A stretch of 64,000 bases of DNA from Cnuella takakiae (GCF_001953305.1 NZ_MTFE01000010.1:3367382-3431381); one strand, 5' to 3'. Positions 8,717-17,863 are shown, counted from the stretch's first letter. Translations and numbers: made by a program. Notes: generated from the sequence alone by a model not told the origin.

Positions 8717-10477
8717 ATGAGCAAAAAAACCCTCATATTGCTTGGCACTTCCTTCCTGCTATTTATGGTAGCTGCCATCATCCGCTTTATTTCCTTCACG
8801 GAACTAAGGGCTTATATCAGGGAAGTTGAATGCTCCAGGGAACTGATTGTCTCACTTGAAAAACTCTCCACCCACCTTAAAAGCGCACAAATTTATGCTG
8901 GCGATACAACCAACGGTGCGATGTACAATTTCTTTGTAAACAATCGCAACGAAATAAGGCTGATCCCGCAAGACCTGGAGAAAATAGGTAAAATCGTAAA
9001 AGACCACCGCCCCAAGCAGCAAAAGCAATGGGAAATGGTGGGAGCCACGGTTAAAGAACAATTGCCCCTTTTGCAACAGTATAACCTGAGTAAACTTGCC
9101 AATATGCCTGGTACCGGAGGCCTGGGTGCACTGTTGCGGATCAATACTTCCATCGCCTATATGGTGCAACAGGAAGAGGCGGAACTGCAAGGGAAACGCC
9201 AACACCTCATTGCAGCACAGGAATGGAACGATGGCGTTTCGCTTGCCCTGGTGCTGATTGCCTTACTTATTTTTGGTATCACCTTTACGCACAACCTAAG
9301 ATTATCCCGGAAAGAGCGCTGGCTGGAAGGTTTTCTTTCATCCGTACTCGACACCTCAAGAGCAGGTATCGTTTCTTATAAGGCCATACGCCAGCAAAAC
9401 ACCATAGAAAAGTTTTCTGTAGCTTACCGCAACGATGCCGCAGGGCCCCTTATTGAAGCCATCGATTTATCTGATAATGAAATAGACCAGCGCTTTGAGC
9501 AGTTTGTTAAGGAAGCAAAGCTTTTTCGCCATTTTGTAGCTGTGGTGGAAAATGACCAGAACCAGGAAATGGAAATTGCCTACCAGGCAGGAGAAAAACA
9601 AATCTGGCTGCAATTGCTGCTGGCAAAAAGGGATGACGGTGTCACCCTTTCCATGCATGATATCAGTGCCATCAAGCAGTACCAGGAAGACCTGAAAACA
9701 TCTATTACCGAGCTGGAGCGCTCCAATTCCGAACTGGAGCAGTACGCTTATGCCGCCAGTCACGACTTGCAGGAGCCGCTGCGTAAGATCACTACGTTCG
9801 CCCACATGCTGCAGGACACCCAGTCTGAAAACCTGAACGAAAAAGGCAGGCAGTATATCCAAAAGATCATTGCATCAACATCCCGAATGACCACGCTGAT
9901 CCGTGACCTGCTCAATTTCTCCAGCCTGAAGCAAAAAGACCATTTTGAAAACCTGGATCTTAATGATGTGCTGGAAAGCGTGTTGCAGGATCTGGAACTA
10001 GCCATACAGCAAAAAGAAGTTCGCATCTCCGCAGAACATTTACCCGAAATAGAAGCCATTCCGCTGCAGATGCACCAACTGTTTTACAACCTGCTGACCA
10101 ATGCCGTAAAATTTGCCAGTCCCAACCGCAAACCCGAAATCAGGATTACCTGCGGTACCCTCCCACATGAGCAAAAAGAGCGCTTTGGCCTCAATCCACA
10201 ACTTTCTTACCTGCAGTTAATGGTGGCGGATAACGGAATTGGGTTCGACCGTCAACATGCCAACCAAATATTTGGTTTGTTCAAGCGCCTCAACAACAAA
10301 GAGCTGTACACCGGCTCAGGCATTGGGCTGGCCTTGTGTAAGCGGGTTATGGACAACCACCAGGGGCTCATCTTTGCCGAAAGTGAAGAAGGCATGGGTG
10401 CCCGGTTTTACCTGCTGCTGCCCACCAGCCAGCACCAAAACCTTGCACCCCTGGCTTCCCTTAAAAAGTCTGCATAA
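8717..10477 (+). CDS. Membrane sensor histidine kinase (orphan)
   Basis: 586 residues. Membrane segments at about 5-27 and 175-195 flank a helical sensor region of about 145 residues (CHASE3-like in size and helicity, family not certain). A PAS-like region follows at about 210-330, then a HisKA dimerisation helix with H348 in ASHDLQEPLRK. The HATPase_c domain shows the N box QLFYNLLTNAVKF, G1 DNGIGFD, F box IFGLFKRL and G2 GSGIGLALCK. The C-terminus follows the fold directly, so there is no receiver domain, and no response regulator gene is adjacent. Such kinases often signal to unlinked regulators. A minus-strand terminator begins right at its stop codon. Confidence 0.93.
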   Translation: MSKKTLILLGTSFLLFMVAAIIRFISFTELRAYIREVECSRELIVSLEKLSTHLKSAQIYAGDTTNGAMYNFFVNNRNEIRLIPQDLEKIGKIVKDHRPKQQKQWEMVGATVKEQLPLLQQYNLSKLANMPGTGGLGALLRINTSIAYMVQQEEAELQGKRQHLIAAQEWNDGVSLALVLIALLIFGITFTHNLRLSRKERWLEGFLSSVLDTSRAGIVSYKAIRQQNTIEKFSVAYRNDAAGPLIEAIDLSDNEIDQRFEQFVKEAKLFRHFVAVVENDQNQEMEIAYQAGEKQIWLQLLLAKRDDGVTLSMHDISAIKQYQEDLKTSITELERSNSELEQYAYAASHDLQEPLRKITTFAHMLQDTQSENLNEKGRQYIQKIIASTSRMTTLIRDLLNFSSLKQKDHFENLDLNDVLESVLQDLELAIQQKEVRISAEHLPEIEAIPLQMHQLFYNLLTNAVKFASPNRKPEIRITCGTLPHEQKERFGLNPQLSYLQLMVADNGIGFDRQHANQIFGLFKRLNNKELYTGSGIGLALCKRVMDNHQGLIFAESEEGMGARFYLLLPTSQHQNLAPLASLKKSA

Positions 10478-10481
10478 AAAA

Positions 10482-10506
10482 ATCCTCCTTCAGAGGGAAG
10501 GAGGAT
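10482..10506 (-). terminator. Intrinsic terminator read on the minus strand
   Basis: Arms 10482-10491 and 10497-10506 (ATCCTCCTTC) pair perfectly around a 5-base loop. On the minus strand the hairpin is followed by seven T (complement of 10475-10481), while the plus strand has no T-run. It therefore ends a minus-strand transcript although no minus-strand protein gene lies upstream of it. Confidence 0.65.
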
Positions 10507-10621
10507 CGTCACGGCTATCGTATCGAATTACCTCGGTACGAACTACAGTCTTCCGTTGTACATCAACTTATTAGGGGTACCAGATTGTTCAGGATTGGAT
10601 TCAAAACGGGCTATCGCACAT
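10507..10621 (-). ncRNA. Candidate small RNA on the minus strand
   Basis: The strong minus-strand terminator at 10482-10506 has no coding gene upstream. At 10657-10654 (minus) there is TTTG, then 18 bases, then ATTTTTTG, close to the Bacteroidota promoter form TTTG-N19-TAnnTTTG. A start near 10621 would give an RNA of about 140 nt including the terminator. Local hairpins are present (for example TCGTA...TACGA near 10519-10542). No known RNA family was recognised. Confidence 0.3.
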
Positions 10622-11240
10622 TGCAGACAAAAAATTTGCCTGTTGATCGATTACAAAGCTAAGGATTGAATTAGTGCGAGTTACTGATTATAAAAGTTAG
10701 ATTGACACTTATGGAAGGCAATTTTCCAAAATCGTATTATCACGAAGTAGTTGTACGGATACGACAGGATTTAGTGAGGCTGATTGGTGTGAATGAAAAA
10801 TTGCCAGTGAGCCTTTCCTTAAGCCTTTCTCTCCCAGGTAACACAACCCTATCTTCCTGTGCCTCAGGCCACCTATTGCAGGGCAGCCTCTTAATTATTA
10901 AAAAAATTTGCTGAGTTTGCTGAAGAGATTATCTTCGATCCGCAATTGCAACAAAAAGCCCACTGTGGAAACAGCGGGCGACTAACGATTGCTTGCCATA
11001 TGAAAGAGTTACACTAATCTTTTTCTTTGCTGCCTTGCAGCTTTCGACCTGGGCGGCTGACGATTCTTACCATATTCACTTTCGATTGCCTGCCGTATGT
11101 TATTTCCAGATGTCTAATGCAAATCTAAAGCGCGATTTTTCCCAAGGAGAATCAATTTAATTTACCGGCTATCATTTCAAAGTACCCTGAAGGTAGCCGG
11201 AACGCAGTACAGGCTTGCATTTGCGGATTATTTTAACATT
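10622..11240. other. Intergenic stretch with a second minus-strand terminator, no supported gene
   Basis: Open frames here have poor composition; the 70-codon plus-strand frame at 10702-10914 is dominated by a serine-leucine stretch and is not believed. A minus-strand frame at 11009-11110 (ending KAARQQRKRLV) reads like a basic protein tail but has no ATG, GTG or TTG start after its upstream stop. A minus-strand terminator lies at 10958-10979. Confidence 0.45.
10953..10979 (-). terminator. Intrinsic terminator read on the minus strand
   Basis: On the minus strand GCCCGCTG (10979-10972) pairs with CAGTGGGC (10965-10958), one G-U pair, around TTTCCA, and is followed by TTTTTG. No recognised minus-strand gene precedes it. 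Confidence 0.55.
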
Positions 11241-12827
11241 ATGTCCAACCGAACTTCAGATACACTTTTTCAACTGATCCACTCCCTGGAAAAATCAGAA
11301 AAGAGGCATTTCAAGCTCTATATCAAACGCAGTTCTGCAAAAGAGGACCTGAAGATCATCCAGCTTTTTGATGCGTTAGACAAAATGAGTGAGTACGATG
11401 AGCGGCTTCTGTTGAAAAAATTACCCGGAACGGAAAAACCACAGCTGTCCAATCTTAAAACACACCTGTACAAACAGGTACTGGCCTCACTGCGTTTGCT
11501 GAAACGCACTGATAATATCGATTTTGAACTGAACGAACAGCTGGAATATGCCCGCATCCTTTATTACAAAGGCCTTTACCTGCAAAGCCTGAAAATTCTG
11601 GACAAGGTAAAAGAACAGGCACAGCTCTATTTCCAGGACAGCATCCTGATGCAGGTGATATCGCTGGAAAAAAAGATTGAGAACCTCCACATTACCCGTA
11701 GCATCCAGCACAAGGCCGATGAACTGGCAGCCGAATCGAACGGCGTGCACGAACGCCGCTGGATGATAACCCAGCTCTCCAATCTTTCACTCCAGCTGTA
11801 TAGCTGGTATGTAAAGAACGGGCACGCCCGCAACGAGGAAGATGAGAAAGATGTGCGGGTGTTTTTCCGTTCTACCCTGCCGCGCAACGCACACAAGCAT
11901 TCCGGCTTTTACGAAAGGCTTTACCTGTACCAGAGCTATTGCTGGTATGCCTTTATTCGCCAGGATTTTCTGATGTATTACCGTTATACTCAAAAATGGG
12001 TAGACCTATTCCACGAGTTTCCCAACATGATTAATGTGGAAGCAGGGCATTACATCAAAGGCCTGCACAACCTGATCAATGCGCATTTCGACCTGCGCAA
12101 CGACCAGATGTTTGAAGCAACCCTAAAAGTGTTGGAAGACTTTGCGGCTTCATCTTTTGTGCAACACCACGAGAACTTCCGCATCCAGACCTTTGTGTAT
12201 ATCAAACAGGCGAAAATCAACAAGCATTTTATGCAGGGCAGCTTCAAGGAAGGTTTGGAACTGGTTCCCCTGCTTGAGGAAAAGCTGTCGGAGTACAGCC
12301 TGTTCCTTGACACGCACCGGATCCTGGTGTTTAACTACAAAATTGCCAGCCTTTATTTTGGCTCGGGCGATTACAGCACATCCATCGATTACCTGCAAAG
12401 GATCATCAACGATAATGTAGACCTTCGAACCGATCTGCAATGTTACTCGAGGCTGCTTCACCTGATGGCGCATTACGAGTTGGGCAATTTCGACATCATC
12501 GAGTCGCTTACCAAGTCGGTGTACCGGTTTATGGCCAAGATGAAAAACCTGACAGTTGTTGAAGAGGAGATGTTCCGGTTTTTGCGCTCCTCATTCCACC
12601 TGTCGCGCCGGCAGTTGAAGCCCGAAATGGAAGCGTTCCTGCAAAAGATCAAACACCTGGAAAAAAACCGTTTTGAAACCCGCTCTTTTGCCTACCTCGA
12701 TGTGATTTCGTGGGTGGAAAGCAAGGTGCACCAAAAGCCCATGTCCGAAGTCATCCGCGAAAAATACCTCGCCCGTAAAAAGCGCCGTTACCACCCAACA
12801 TTGCAACCCGATTTTTCCAAAACCTAA
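11241..12827 (+). CDS. Large helical protein of unknown function (TPR-like), Bacteroidota type
   Basis: 528 residues, no signal peptide, no membrane segment. It is almost wholly alpha-helical with paired-helix periodicity (ILYYKGLYLQSLKILDKVKEQ near 115; FNYKIASLYFGSGDYSTSIDYLQRI near 365; LMAHYELGNFDIIESL near 410), which suggests degenerate tetratricopeptide repeats and a scaffold role. The N-terminus (DTLFQLIHSLEKSEKRHFKLYIKRS) looks like a conserved start of a family common in Chitinophagales, from memory and not checked. No catalytic motif is visible. It is monocistronic, ending in a terminator about 130 bases downstream. Function not known. Confidence 0.8.
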   Translation: MSNRTSDTLFQLIHSLEKSEKRHFKLYIKRSSAKEDLKIIQLFDALDKMSEYDERLLLKKLPGTEKPQLSNLKTHLYKQVLASLRLLKRTDNIDFELNEQLEYARILYYKGLYLQSLKILDKVKEQAQLYFQDSILMQVISLEKKIENLHITRSIQHKADELAAESNGVHERRWMITQLSNLSLQLYSWYVKNGHARNEEDEKDVRVFFRSTLPRNAHKHSGFYERLYLYQSYCWYAFIRQDFLMYYRYTQKWVDLFHEFPNMINVEAGHYIKGLHNLINAHFDLRNDQMFEATLKVLEDFAASSFVQHHENFRIQTFVYIKQAKINKHFMQGSFKEGLELVPLLEEKLSEYSLFLDTHRILVFNYKIASLYFGSGDYSTSIDYLQRIINDNVDLRTDLQCYSRLLHLMAHYELGNFDIIESLTKSVYRFMAKMKNLTVVEEEMFRFLRSSFHLSRRQLKPEMEAFLQKIKHLEKNRFETRSFAYLDVISWVESKVHQKPMSEVIREKYLARKKRRYHPTLQPDFSKT

Positions 12828-12958
12828 ATATTTTGGCACACGGGTTGCTCCATTTTCATAAAGGCTGTTTTCTTATTGTTTCATTCGTTTTTCGTTTTAT
12901 TCTTTCAGAGCAACAGCCCAAACAGTTTCAGGACCTTACGGTTTTGTAACTGTACAGA

Positions 12959-12986
12959 GGGGGCAGCAAAGGCTGCTCCCTTTTTT
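12959..12986 (+). terminator. Intrinsic terminator after the helical-protein gene
   Basis: Arms 12959-12967 and 12972-12980 (GC-rich, one G-U pair), loop AAAG, then six T at 12981-12986. Confidence 0.75.
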
Positions 12987-13047
12987 ATTGCCTGCTGCTA
13001 CAAGGCTGGCCTGTATATTTCTATTTATTGAATTGGAGAAAGGACTT

Positions 13048-14841
13048 ATGGCCTACAGTGAACCCACCCGTTTATTTGACCTGGTTGATTATCAACTGGC
13101 CAGGTTTCCGCTGCCCGATATGCTGGCCGCTGTTGAAGAGGGCTCGTGGCGCCGGTACGCTACGCAGGAAGTAAAAGATACTGCGCAACAGCTTGCAGCG
13201 GCTTTCCACCATTGCGGCATTGGCTGGCAGGACGGCACTTCAGAAGGTCGCAATAAAGTAGCGGTTATCAGCGGCAACAGACCCGAATGGATCATCCTGG
13301 ACCTGGCTGTGCAACAGGCTGGTGCCGTACTCGTGCCCATTTACCCTACTGTTCATGCAGCAGAACTACAGTATATTCTCGACCATGCAGGCGTATCCAT
13401 TCTTTTTGTTGAAAACAATGTGCTGGCGCAAAAAGCAGCCGCACTCATGCCCATGCTGCCCGGCCTGAAGTCCATTTATACTTTTGAAAAAACAGGTAGC
13501 TTTCGCCACTGGCAGTACCTGCTGGAGAAACATACACCTGCGGATATAGCGGCCGTTCAGGATATCAGCCGCAGTATCCAACCCACAGATTTGGCTACCA
13601 TCATTTATACTTCTGGCACTACGGGAACGCCCAAAGGTGTAATGCTTTCGCACCGGAACATTTTAAGTGATGTGATTAGCTGCCATCCGCTCGTTGCCGA
13701 TGTAGGCATTGAGGGTGACAAAGTGCTCAGTTTTCTGCCCCTGAACCACGCCTTTGAACGTTGTGCCAATTACCTGTACTTCTACTCGGGTGCGTCGGTG
13801 TACTATGCCCAAAGCACCGCTACCATTGCCGAAGACCTTAGGTATGTGCAACCGGTATTGTTCACCACGGTGCCGCGCTTACTGGAAAAGGTATATGAAA
13901 CCATTTTGAGCAAGGGCGCCCAGCTAACGGGAATCAAAAAAAACTTGTTTGACTGGTCGGTAAGGTTGGCGGAGCAATACGAGATCAATACATCTTTACC
14001 GCTTACTTATCGGGCACAACTGGCACTTGCCGATAAACTAATTTTTAATAAATGGCGTGCAGCAATGGGTGGCAGGGTTAAAGCAGTTATTACCGGGGCT
14101 GCAGCCTGCCAGGTAAAACTGCTCCGTTCCTTTTCGGCAGCTGGGATTGTCATCATGGAAGGGTACGGCCTGACGGAAGCCGCACCTGTTGTAAGCGGCA
14201 ACCGCTACCCTGCCAAAGGCCGGAAATTTGGTACCGTAGGCCCTCCCTTGGAAAATATAGAAGTGGACTTTGCTGCGGATGGCGAGCTGCTGATAAAGGG
14301 CGCTAATGTAATGATGGGTTACTATAAAAAACCTGACCAAACGGCCGAAGTGCTGCGGGATGGATGGTTGTATACGGGTGATATAGCAGTACTGGAAGAA
14401 GGGAAATTTCTGAAAATTACCGACCGCAAAAAAGAACTGTTTAAAACCAGCGGCGGCAAATATGTGGCGCCCCAACCCATTGAAAACAGCATGGTACAAA
14501 GTCGCTGGATAGAACAAATGATGGTCACCGGGGCGGGTGAAAAGTTTGTTTCTGCCCTGATTGTTCCGGCATTCAATGCCATTAAAGAATGGTACGCGGC
14601 AAAAGGCCAGTCTTACCCTGGAAATGATGTTGCCGTAAAAGATGAAGCGATTCACAAGATCATTCAAAAGGAAGTGCAGCAGTTTAACCAGCACTTCAAC
14701 CCGGTGGAACAGGTCAAGAAGTTCCTGCTCTTGCCCTCGGAATGGACCATTGAAACAGGTGAACTAACGCATACCCTGAAACTCAAACGGAGGCAAATCC
14801 TGGAAAAGTATGGGCACCTGGTGGCCCAGCTTTATGCTTAA
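13048..14841 (+). CDS. Long-chain fatty acid--CoA ligase (AMP-forming)
   Basis: Activates fatty acids to acyl-CoA through an acyl-adenylate. 597 residues from the ATG at 13048, which is preceded by a purine-rich GGAGAAAGGA at 13035-13044, an unusually good ribosome site for this organism; 20 further upstream codons are rejected. The ANL-family motifs are present: P-loop IIYTSGTTGTPKG near residue 190, the motif VITGAAA, EGYGLTEAAPVVSG near 370, YTGDIA and the hinge region ITDRKKELFKTSGGKY near 460. The order and length match FadD15/FAA-type synthetases of bacteria. It is alone on the plus strand and ends at a convergent hairpin. Confidence 0.93.
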   Translation: MAYSEPTRLFDLVDYQLARFPLPDMLAAVEEGSWRRYATQEVKDTAQQLAAAFHHCGIGWQDGTSEGRNKVAVISGNRPEWIILDLAVQQAGAVLVPIYPTVHAAELQYILDHAGVSILFVENNVLAQKAAALMPMLPGLKSIYTFEKTGSFRHWQYLLEKHTPADIAAVQDISRSIQPTDLATIIYTSGTTGTPKGVMLSHRNILSDVISCHPLVADVGIEGDKVLSFLPLNHAFERCANYLYFYSGASVYYAQSTATIAEDLRYVQPVLFTTVPRLLEKVYETILSKGAQLTGIKKNLFDWSVRLAEQYEINTSLPLTYRAQLALADKLIFNKWRAAMGGRVKAVITGAAACQVKLLRSFSAAGIVIMEGYGLTEAAPVVSGNRYPAKGRKFGTVGPPLENIEVDFAADGELLIKGANVMMGYYKKPDQTAEVLRDGWLYTGDIAVLEEGKFLKITDRKKELFKTSGGKYVAPQPIENSMVQSRWIEQMMVTGAGEKFVSALIVPAFNAIKEWYAAKGQSYPGNDVAVKDEAIHKIIQKEVQQFNQHFNPVEQVKKFLLLPSEWTIETGELTHTLKLKRRQILEKYGHLVAQLYA

Positions 14842-14861
14842 CAGGCAAGTGCATGTAATAT

Positions 14862-14926
14862 GGGTTGCCCAATAAACGGCACTAGTTGGTAAAACATGAG
14901 CCGTTTATTGGGCAACCCTATTTTTA
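14862..14926. terminator. 19-bp perfect hairpin between convergent genes
   Basis: Arms 14862-14880 and 14900-14918 pair without a mismatch; the loop is 19 bases. The plus strand continues TATTTTTATG. It lies between the acyl-CoA synthetase (+) and the SRPBCC gene (-), so a bidirectional terminator is likely. Confidence 0.7.
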
Positions 14927-14939
14927 TGGAATTAAAGCT

Positions 14940-15383
14940 TTACGATTTGCCGCTCAAGTAAGTCTTTAATTCCTCCAGCGATTTTTCCCATCCTTCCCGG
15001 TGGGGTTGTACTGCTTCTTCGCTGCCGAAATTTTCCTGCTGGACTTCCAGCCGACTACCTGAGCCGGCAGGTTCAAAACGGATGTGCAGCTTATAATCAC
15101 CATTGCCTACGGGCTGATGCGGCAGGTGCCAGATCCAGCTGTAATCCAAAGCCTTATTGGGTTCCACGTGCTCGTATGTGCCGCTGATCTCTATGTTTTC
15201 GGTAGTGGTACCGGTATTAAACAGGTATTGCACCTTGCCGCCTTCCTGTACATTGTTTTCAACCGAAACCAACTGGTTGCCCATTGGATGCCACCATTGT
15301 TTTAAATCTTCCGGGCTGGTCCATGCTTCGTACAGCCTTTCGGGGGAAACTGGAAATTCCTTGGAAATGGAAAGTGTTTGCAT
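14940..15383 (-). CDS. SRPBCC / AHSA1-domain protein
   Basis: 147 residues, one domain. The START-like helix-grip fold is shown by the opening strand MQTLSISKEFPVSPERLYEAWTSPEDLKQWW, the central strands (GTYEHVEPNKALDYSW) and the long C-terminal helix (HREGWEKSLEELKTYL). This is the AHSA1-like group that binds hydrophobic ligands in some members; the ligand is unknown here. It is a single-gene unit, convergent with the acyl-CoA synthetase gene. Confidence 0.88.
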   Translation of the reverse strand: MQTLSISKEFPVSPERLYEAWTSPEDLKQWWHPMGNQLVSVENNVQEGGKVQYLFNTGTTTENIEISGTYEHVEPNKALDYSWIWHLPHQPVGNGDYKLHIRFEPAGSGSRLEVQQENFGSEEAVQPHREGWEKSLEELKTYLSGKS

Positions 15384-15672
15384 TGTTTACGTTTTCCTAT
15401 CCTGCCAAACAATCAAGCCAAAAGCTTTTATGTTTCTTTCAAACAATTTTGTCAAATGTTCACCCCATCCTTTTCATACATTCCTTAACAAAAACAACTA
15501 TTGCTTTACCAGGCCAATAGCCCTGTTGCCGATACTCCGCAATTTTTTGCTTAAGTAACAAGGAGAAGCAGGTAAACTCAATATATGATTGATATGGGAA
15601 TGCTATTAAGATCCAAGTTACCCGAACGGAAAAATCAATGGGGGCTTATCTTTGCAGGCCAAAGGATAAAAA

Positions 15673-15987
15673 ATGGTACCCTGCATTTGCATCAACGACG
15701 AAGGAAGACCTGCTGAAATACCTGCTGACAAGTGGGTTAAAAAGGATGATCAATACCGGATTACCCATGTTTACTTTCATCCCAACCAAGGCGGGATACA
15801 GGGATGTACCCTGTATGAAAAGCCACTGGATGAAACCTGTAAGCCCTACGAGACCTTTAAATTGTCCCGCTTTGCCATTCACCACGATGATCTGGAAGCT
15901 TTTATCGAGCTCTGCAAAATGTGCTCGGAACTAAACGAACTGGAAATCGAAAAACTCATTGAGGAATCTGAACTCCAGACGGTATAA
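15673..15987 (+). CDS. Small conserved protein of unknown function
   Basis: 104 residues, acidic at the C-terminus (ELNELEIEKLIEESELQTV), with no signal peptide. It begins MVPCICINDEGRPAEIPADKWVKKDDQYRITHV, which suggests a small beta-sheet unit followed by helices, and contains five cysteines. The coding frame is chosen over the overlapping frame 15638-15934 because of its balanced composition and its terminator directly after the stop. I do not recognise a function; the same type of short protein occurs in related Bacteroidota, from memory only. Confidence 0.7.
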   Translation: MVPCICINDEGRPAEIPADKWVKKDDQYRITHVYFHPNQGGIQGCTLYEKPLDETCKPYETFKLSRFAIHHDDLEAFIELCKMCSELNELEIEKLIEESELQTV

Positions 15988-16000
15988 GGCTAAGCCTTCA

Positions 16001-16032
16001 AATAATAGCGGGAAATAGTTCCCGCTATTATT
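16001..16032. terminator. 14-bp bidirectional terminator hairpin
   Basis: AATAATAGCGGGAA (16001-16014) pairs with 16019-16032 around ATAG. It overlaps the stop codon of the minus-strand transglutaminase gene (16028-16030) and ends the plus-strand small gene. Confidence 0.75.
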
Positions 16033-17038
16033 TTGCGGTACCTGCAACAGGGGATGGCTTTACCTGCAGACGGTACTGCAGGATACTTTCTCCTCCATAT
16101 ACCACGTACAGCCAGCGGATTTCGGGTGTTTGTACCACGTAAGATAGTTTCACCTTTCTTCCCGAAGCCTGAAAAGGCTGCTCCGGGTAATTGCGCCACA
16201 CCGGTCCTGTATGCAACCGGGGATCGCCAAAGGGCCGGTCCCAGATTTCTATTGGGTAGCCCGGCATATTTGATTCCAGTTCAAAGTGCAGGGTATCGCC
16301 TACCTCTGCCTCAAGAATACCTTCGTAGGGTGCATACCCAATAATATGCTGCCGCACATAACCTGAATGGCGGAAGGGACTTCGGTTAAATTCAGGTAAT
16401 TGCTGCAATTGGGGCAGCAAGGTCCAGAAAGGATCTTCGGGGTAATGGTCTTCAATAAATTGCTGGGGGGCTGCAAGGAAGTAACGGTTATCGTAGCTGC
16501 GGATAAAGGTGTCGCCAAAATAGCCCACATAACCTGCCGCCCAGGTAGCATCTACTAAGTACCAATTGTTTTCGATCATTACCGCATTCCAGGAATGGTT
16601 GGAACGAAAACCCCGGTTGCTGCTGCCACGGGCATAGCCCGTAACCACTTCGGCCTTTATGCCTGCATATTGGCAAAGCGTTTTGAACAGGCGGGCATAG
16701 CCATCACAAACAGCTTCCCTTTTGGCCAGAACGTTTTCTGCCACCCGTTCATCCAGGGGTTTTAATACACTGCTGGTATCTTCCTCTGCCAGGGACCGAA
16801 CCCGCCAGGCCGGTGTTACTGAGATACGGGACGCTACTTTATAACTGATATTCCCTGTTACCCAATGAAAAAGTGCAGTCACTTTTTCCCTTTCGGTGAC
16901 CAGTCCTTGCGTGATTTCTGCGGCCTTGGCAGCAACGGGTGTCATGGCCACCTGGGTAGCAAAGCGAGCTTGCACCTGCTGGGCAGCAAGGGAATTGGCT
17001 AAAAAGGTAATAAAGATAAGTATTCGGAAACGGAACAT
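16028..17038 (-). CDS. Exported transglutaminase-like cysteine protease-fold protein
   Basis: 336 residues from the ATG at 17038, which starts a signal peptide (hydrophobic core ILIFITFLANSLA, cut before QQ). The transglutaminase-like core has its catalytic triad: C111 in EAVCDGYARLF, His in NHSWNAV and Asp in YLVDATWAAG. These domains act as peptidases or amidases rather than crosslinkers in many bacteria. The C-terminal 120 residues are beta-rich and may bind the substrate. The frame extends five codons further to an ATG at 17053. The gene stands alone; the substrate is unknown. Confidence 0.85.
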   Translation of the reverse strand: MFRFRILIFITFLANSLAAQQVQARFATQVAMTPVAAKAAEITQGLVTEREKVTALFHWVTGNISYKVASRISVTPAWRVRSLAEEDTSSVLKPLDERVAENVLAKREAVCDGYARLFKTLCQYAGIKAEVVTGYARGSSNRGFRSNHSWNAVMIENNWYLVDATWAAGYVGYFGDTFIRSYDNRYFLAAPQQFIEDHYPEDPFWTLLPQLQQLPEFNRSPFRHSGYVRQHIIGYAPYEGILEAEVGDTLHFELESNMPGYPIEIWDRPFGDPRLHTGPVWRNYPEQPFQASGRKVKLSYVVQTPEIRWLYVVYGGESILQYRLQVKPSPVAGTAK

Positions 17039-17150
17039 ATTGCAGCAATCCAAAGGACGAAAGGTTATGGAGAACAGGTTGCATCTCCCCTATTTAATTT
17101 AGAGATGTTCTACCGGTTCTCCTGTTTCAAACTTTGCCGCGCAGCTCCAT

Positions 17151-17534
17151 TTACCACCCGCCCAACTCTTCCTGTTCTTCCTTTTTGAGTTGGGCATGCC
17201 TGTTTACACCCAGGTTGTTTAGCGCCAGCAAAGTCATGGAATTAAACGAAGGCCGCCAAACTTCGGTTTGGCTGTCCAGCAAAACTACCCGTACGTTCAG
17301 TCCAAATTCCTGTTTAAGTTGGTGGGCCACTTCACTGGCAGTAAACCAGGACTTTATATTGAACACACCCGGTTCATGTTTTCTGCGAACCTGCTCCAGG
17401 TGGTATTCGCCACTGAGCGGAAGTTCCTCTTTTTTTACGGCATCAAAAACCTGCAGGTGGAGGTTTGGAAAACATTTATTAAAGCGATACTGAAGGTCGC
17501 TTACTGAACGCCAGTCGTCAATTTCGAGTAGCAT
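17151..17534 (-). CDS. Conserved protein of unknown function, Bacteroidota type
   Basis: 127 residues from the ATG at 17534 (MLLEIDDWRSVSDLQYRFNKCFPNLHLQVFD). Upstream in-frame ATGs (17612, 17594, 17564) would add up to 26 residues of poor composition. The fold looks mixed alpha/beta: an N-terminal helix after a strand, then VAHQLKQEFGLNVRVVLLDSQTEVWRPS, and a polar C-terminus rich in E, K and Q. The motif SQTEVWRPS...LALNNLG appears to be the most conserved-looking part. No function is known to me; probably cytosolic. No neighbour suggests a role. Confidence 0.7.
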   Translation of the reverse strand: MLLEIDDWRSVSDLQYRFNKCFPNLHLQVFDAVKKEELPLSGEYHLEQVRRKHEPGVFNIKSWFTASEVAHQLKQEFGLNVRVVLLDSQTEVWRPSFNSMTLLALNNLGVNRHAQLKKEEQEELGGW

Positions 17535-17837
17535 GGAACAGCATTTTAATATGGAAGGGAACATTGGAGTTTTTACCGGAACATGCAATAGCATACCTAC
17601 AGAAAGGTGCAAATCTTGGTTGGACCAAACTTTAGATCATTTTTCCTTGTAACCCCCTTTTTTCTAATCCACCCTTTTTTAGGTAATTGGAATTTATTGT
17701 AGCACAATAATATCCAGTCAACTTTAGGGTTTAGGCAAAGTTGGAGGCAAAACTGTTTTGCCCAATTGAGCAAAGTCAACCTTAACAACAATATTTAACA
17801 GGGCGGTGGGCTTCCCTTACGCAACGTTCAGGCATGT
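17535..17837. other. Intergenic stretch with an interrupted palindrome
   Basis: No gene is seen. GGCAAAAC (17746-17753) T GTTTTGCC (17755-17762) is a perfect 8-bp-arm palindrome; two related GGCAAAG/GCAAAG words lie beside it. On the minus strand it is upstream of the 17534 gene and overlaps TTTG-like promoter words. Confidence 0.45.
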
Positions 17838-17863
17838 AAAAGCCCCGCCATAAATGGCAGGGC
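17838..17863 (-). terminator. Terminator of the kinase-like lipoprotein gene
   Basis: On the minus strand GCCCTGCCA pairs with TGGCGGGGC around TTTA (17863-17842, one G-U pair), then TTTT. It is about 80 bases after the stop at 17942. Confidence 0.7.

Noticed and set aside
10702..10914. 70-codon plus-strand frame
   Set aside because: Serine/leucine low complexity, no ribosome site or conserved look, flanked by minus-strand terminators.
15638..15934. 98-codon plus-strand frame overlapping the small conserved gene
   Set aside because: The frame at 15673-15987 has more natural composition and ends at the terminator; this one is its shadow.
17597..17791. 64-codon minus-strand frame
   Set aside because: Composition (K/F/C-rich) and position over the interrupted palindrome suggest non-coding sequence.
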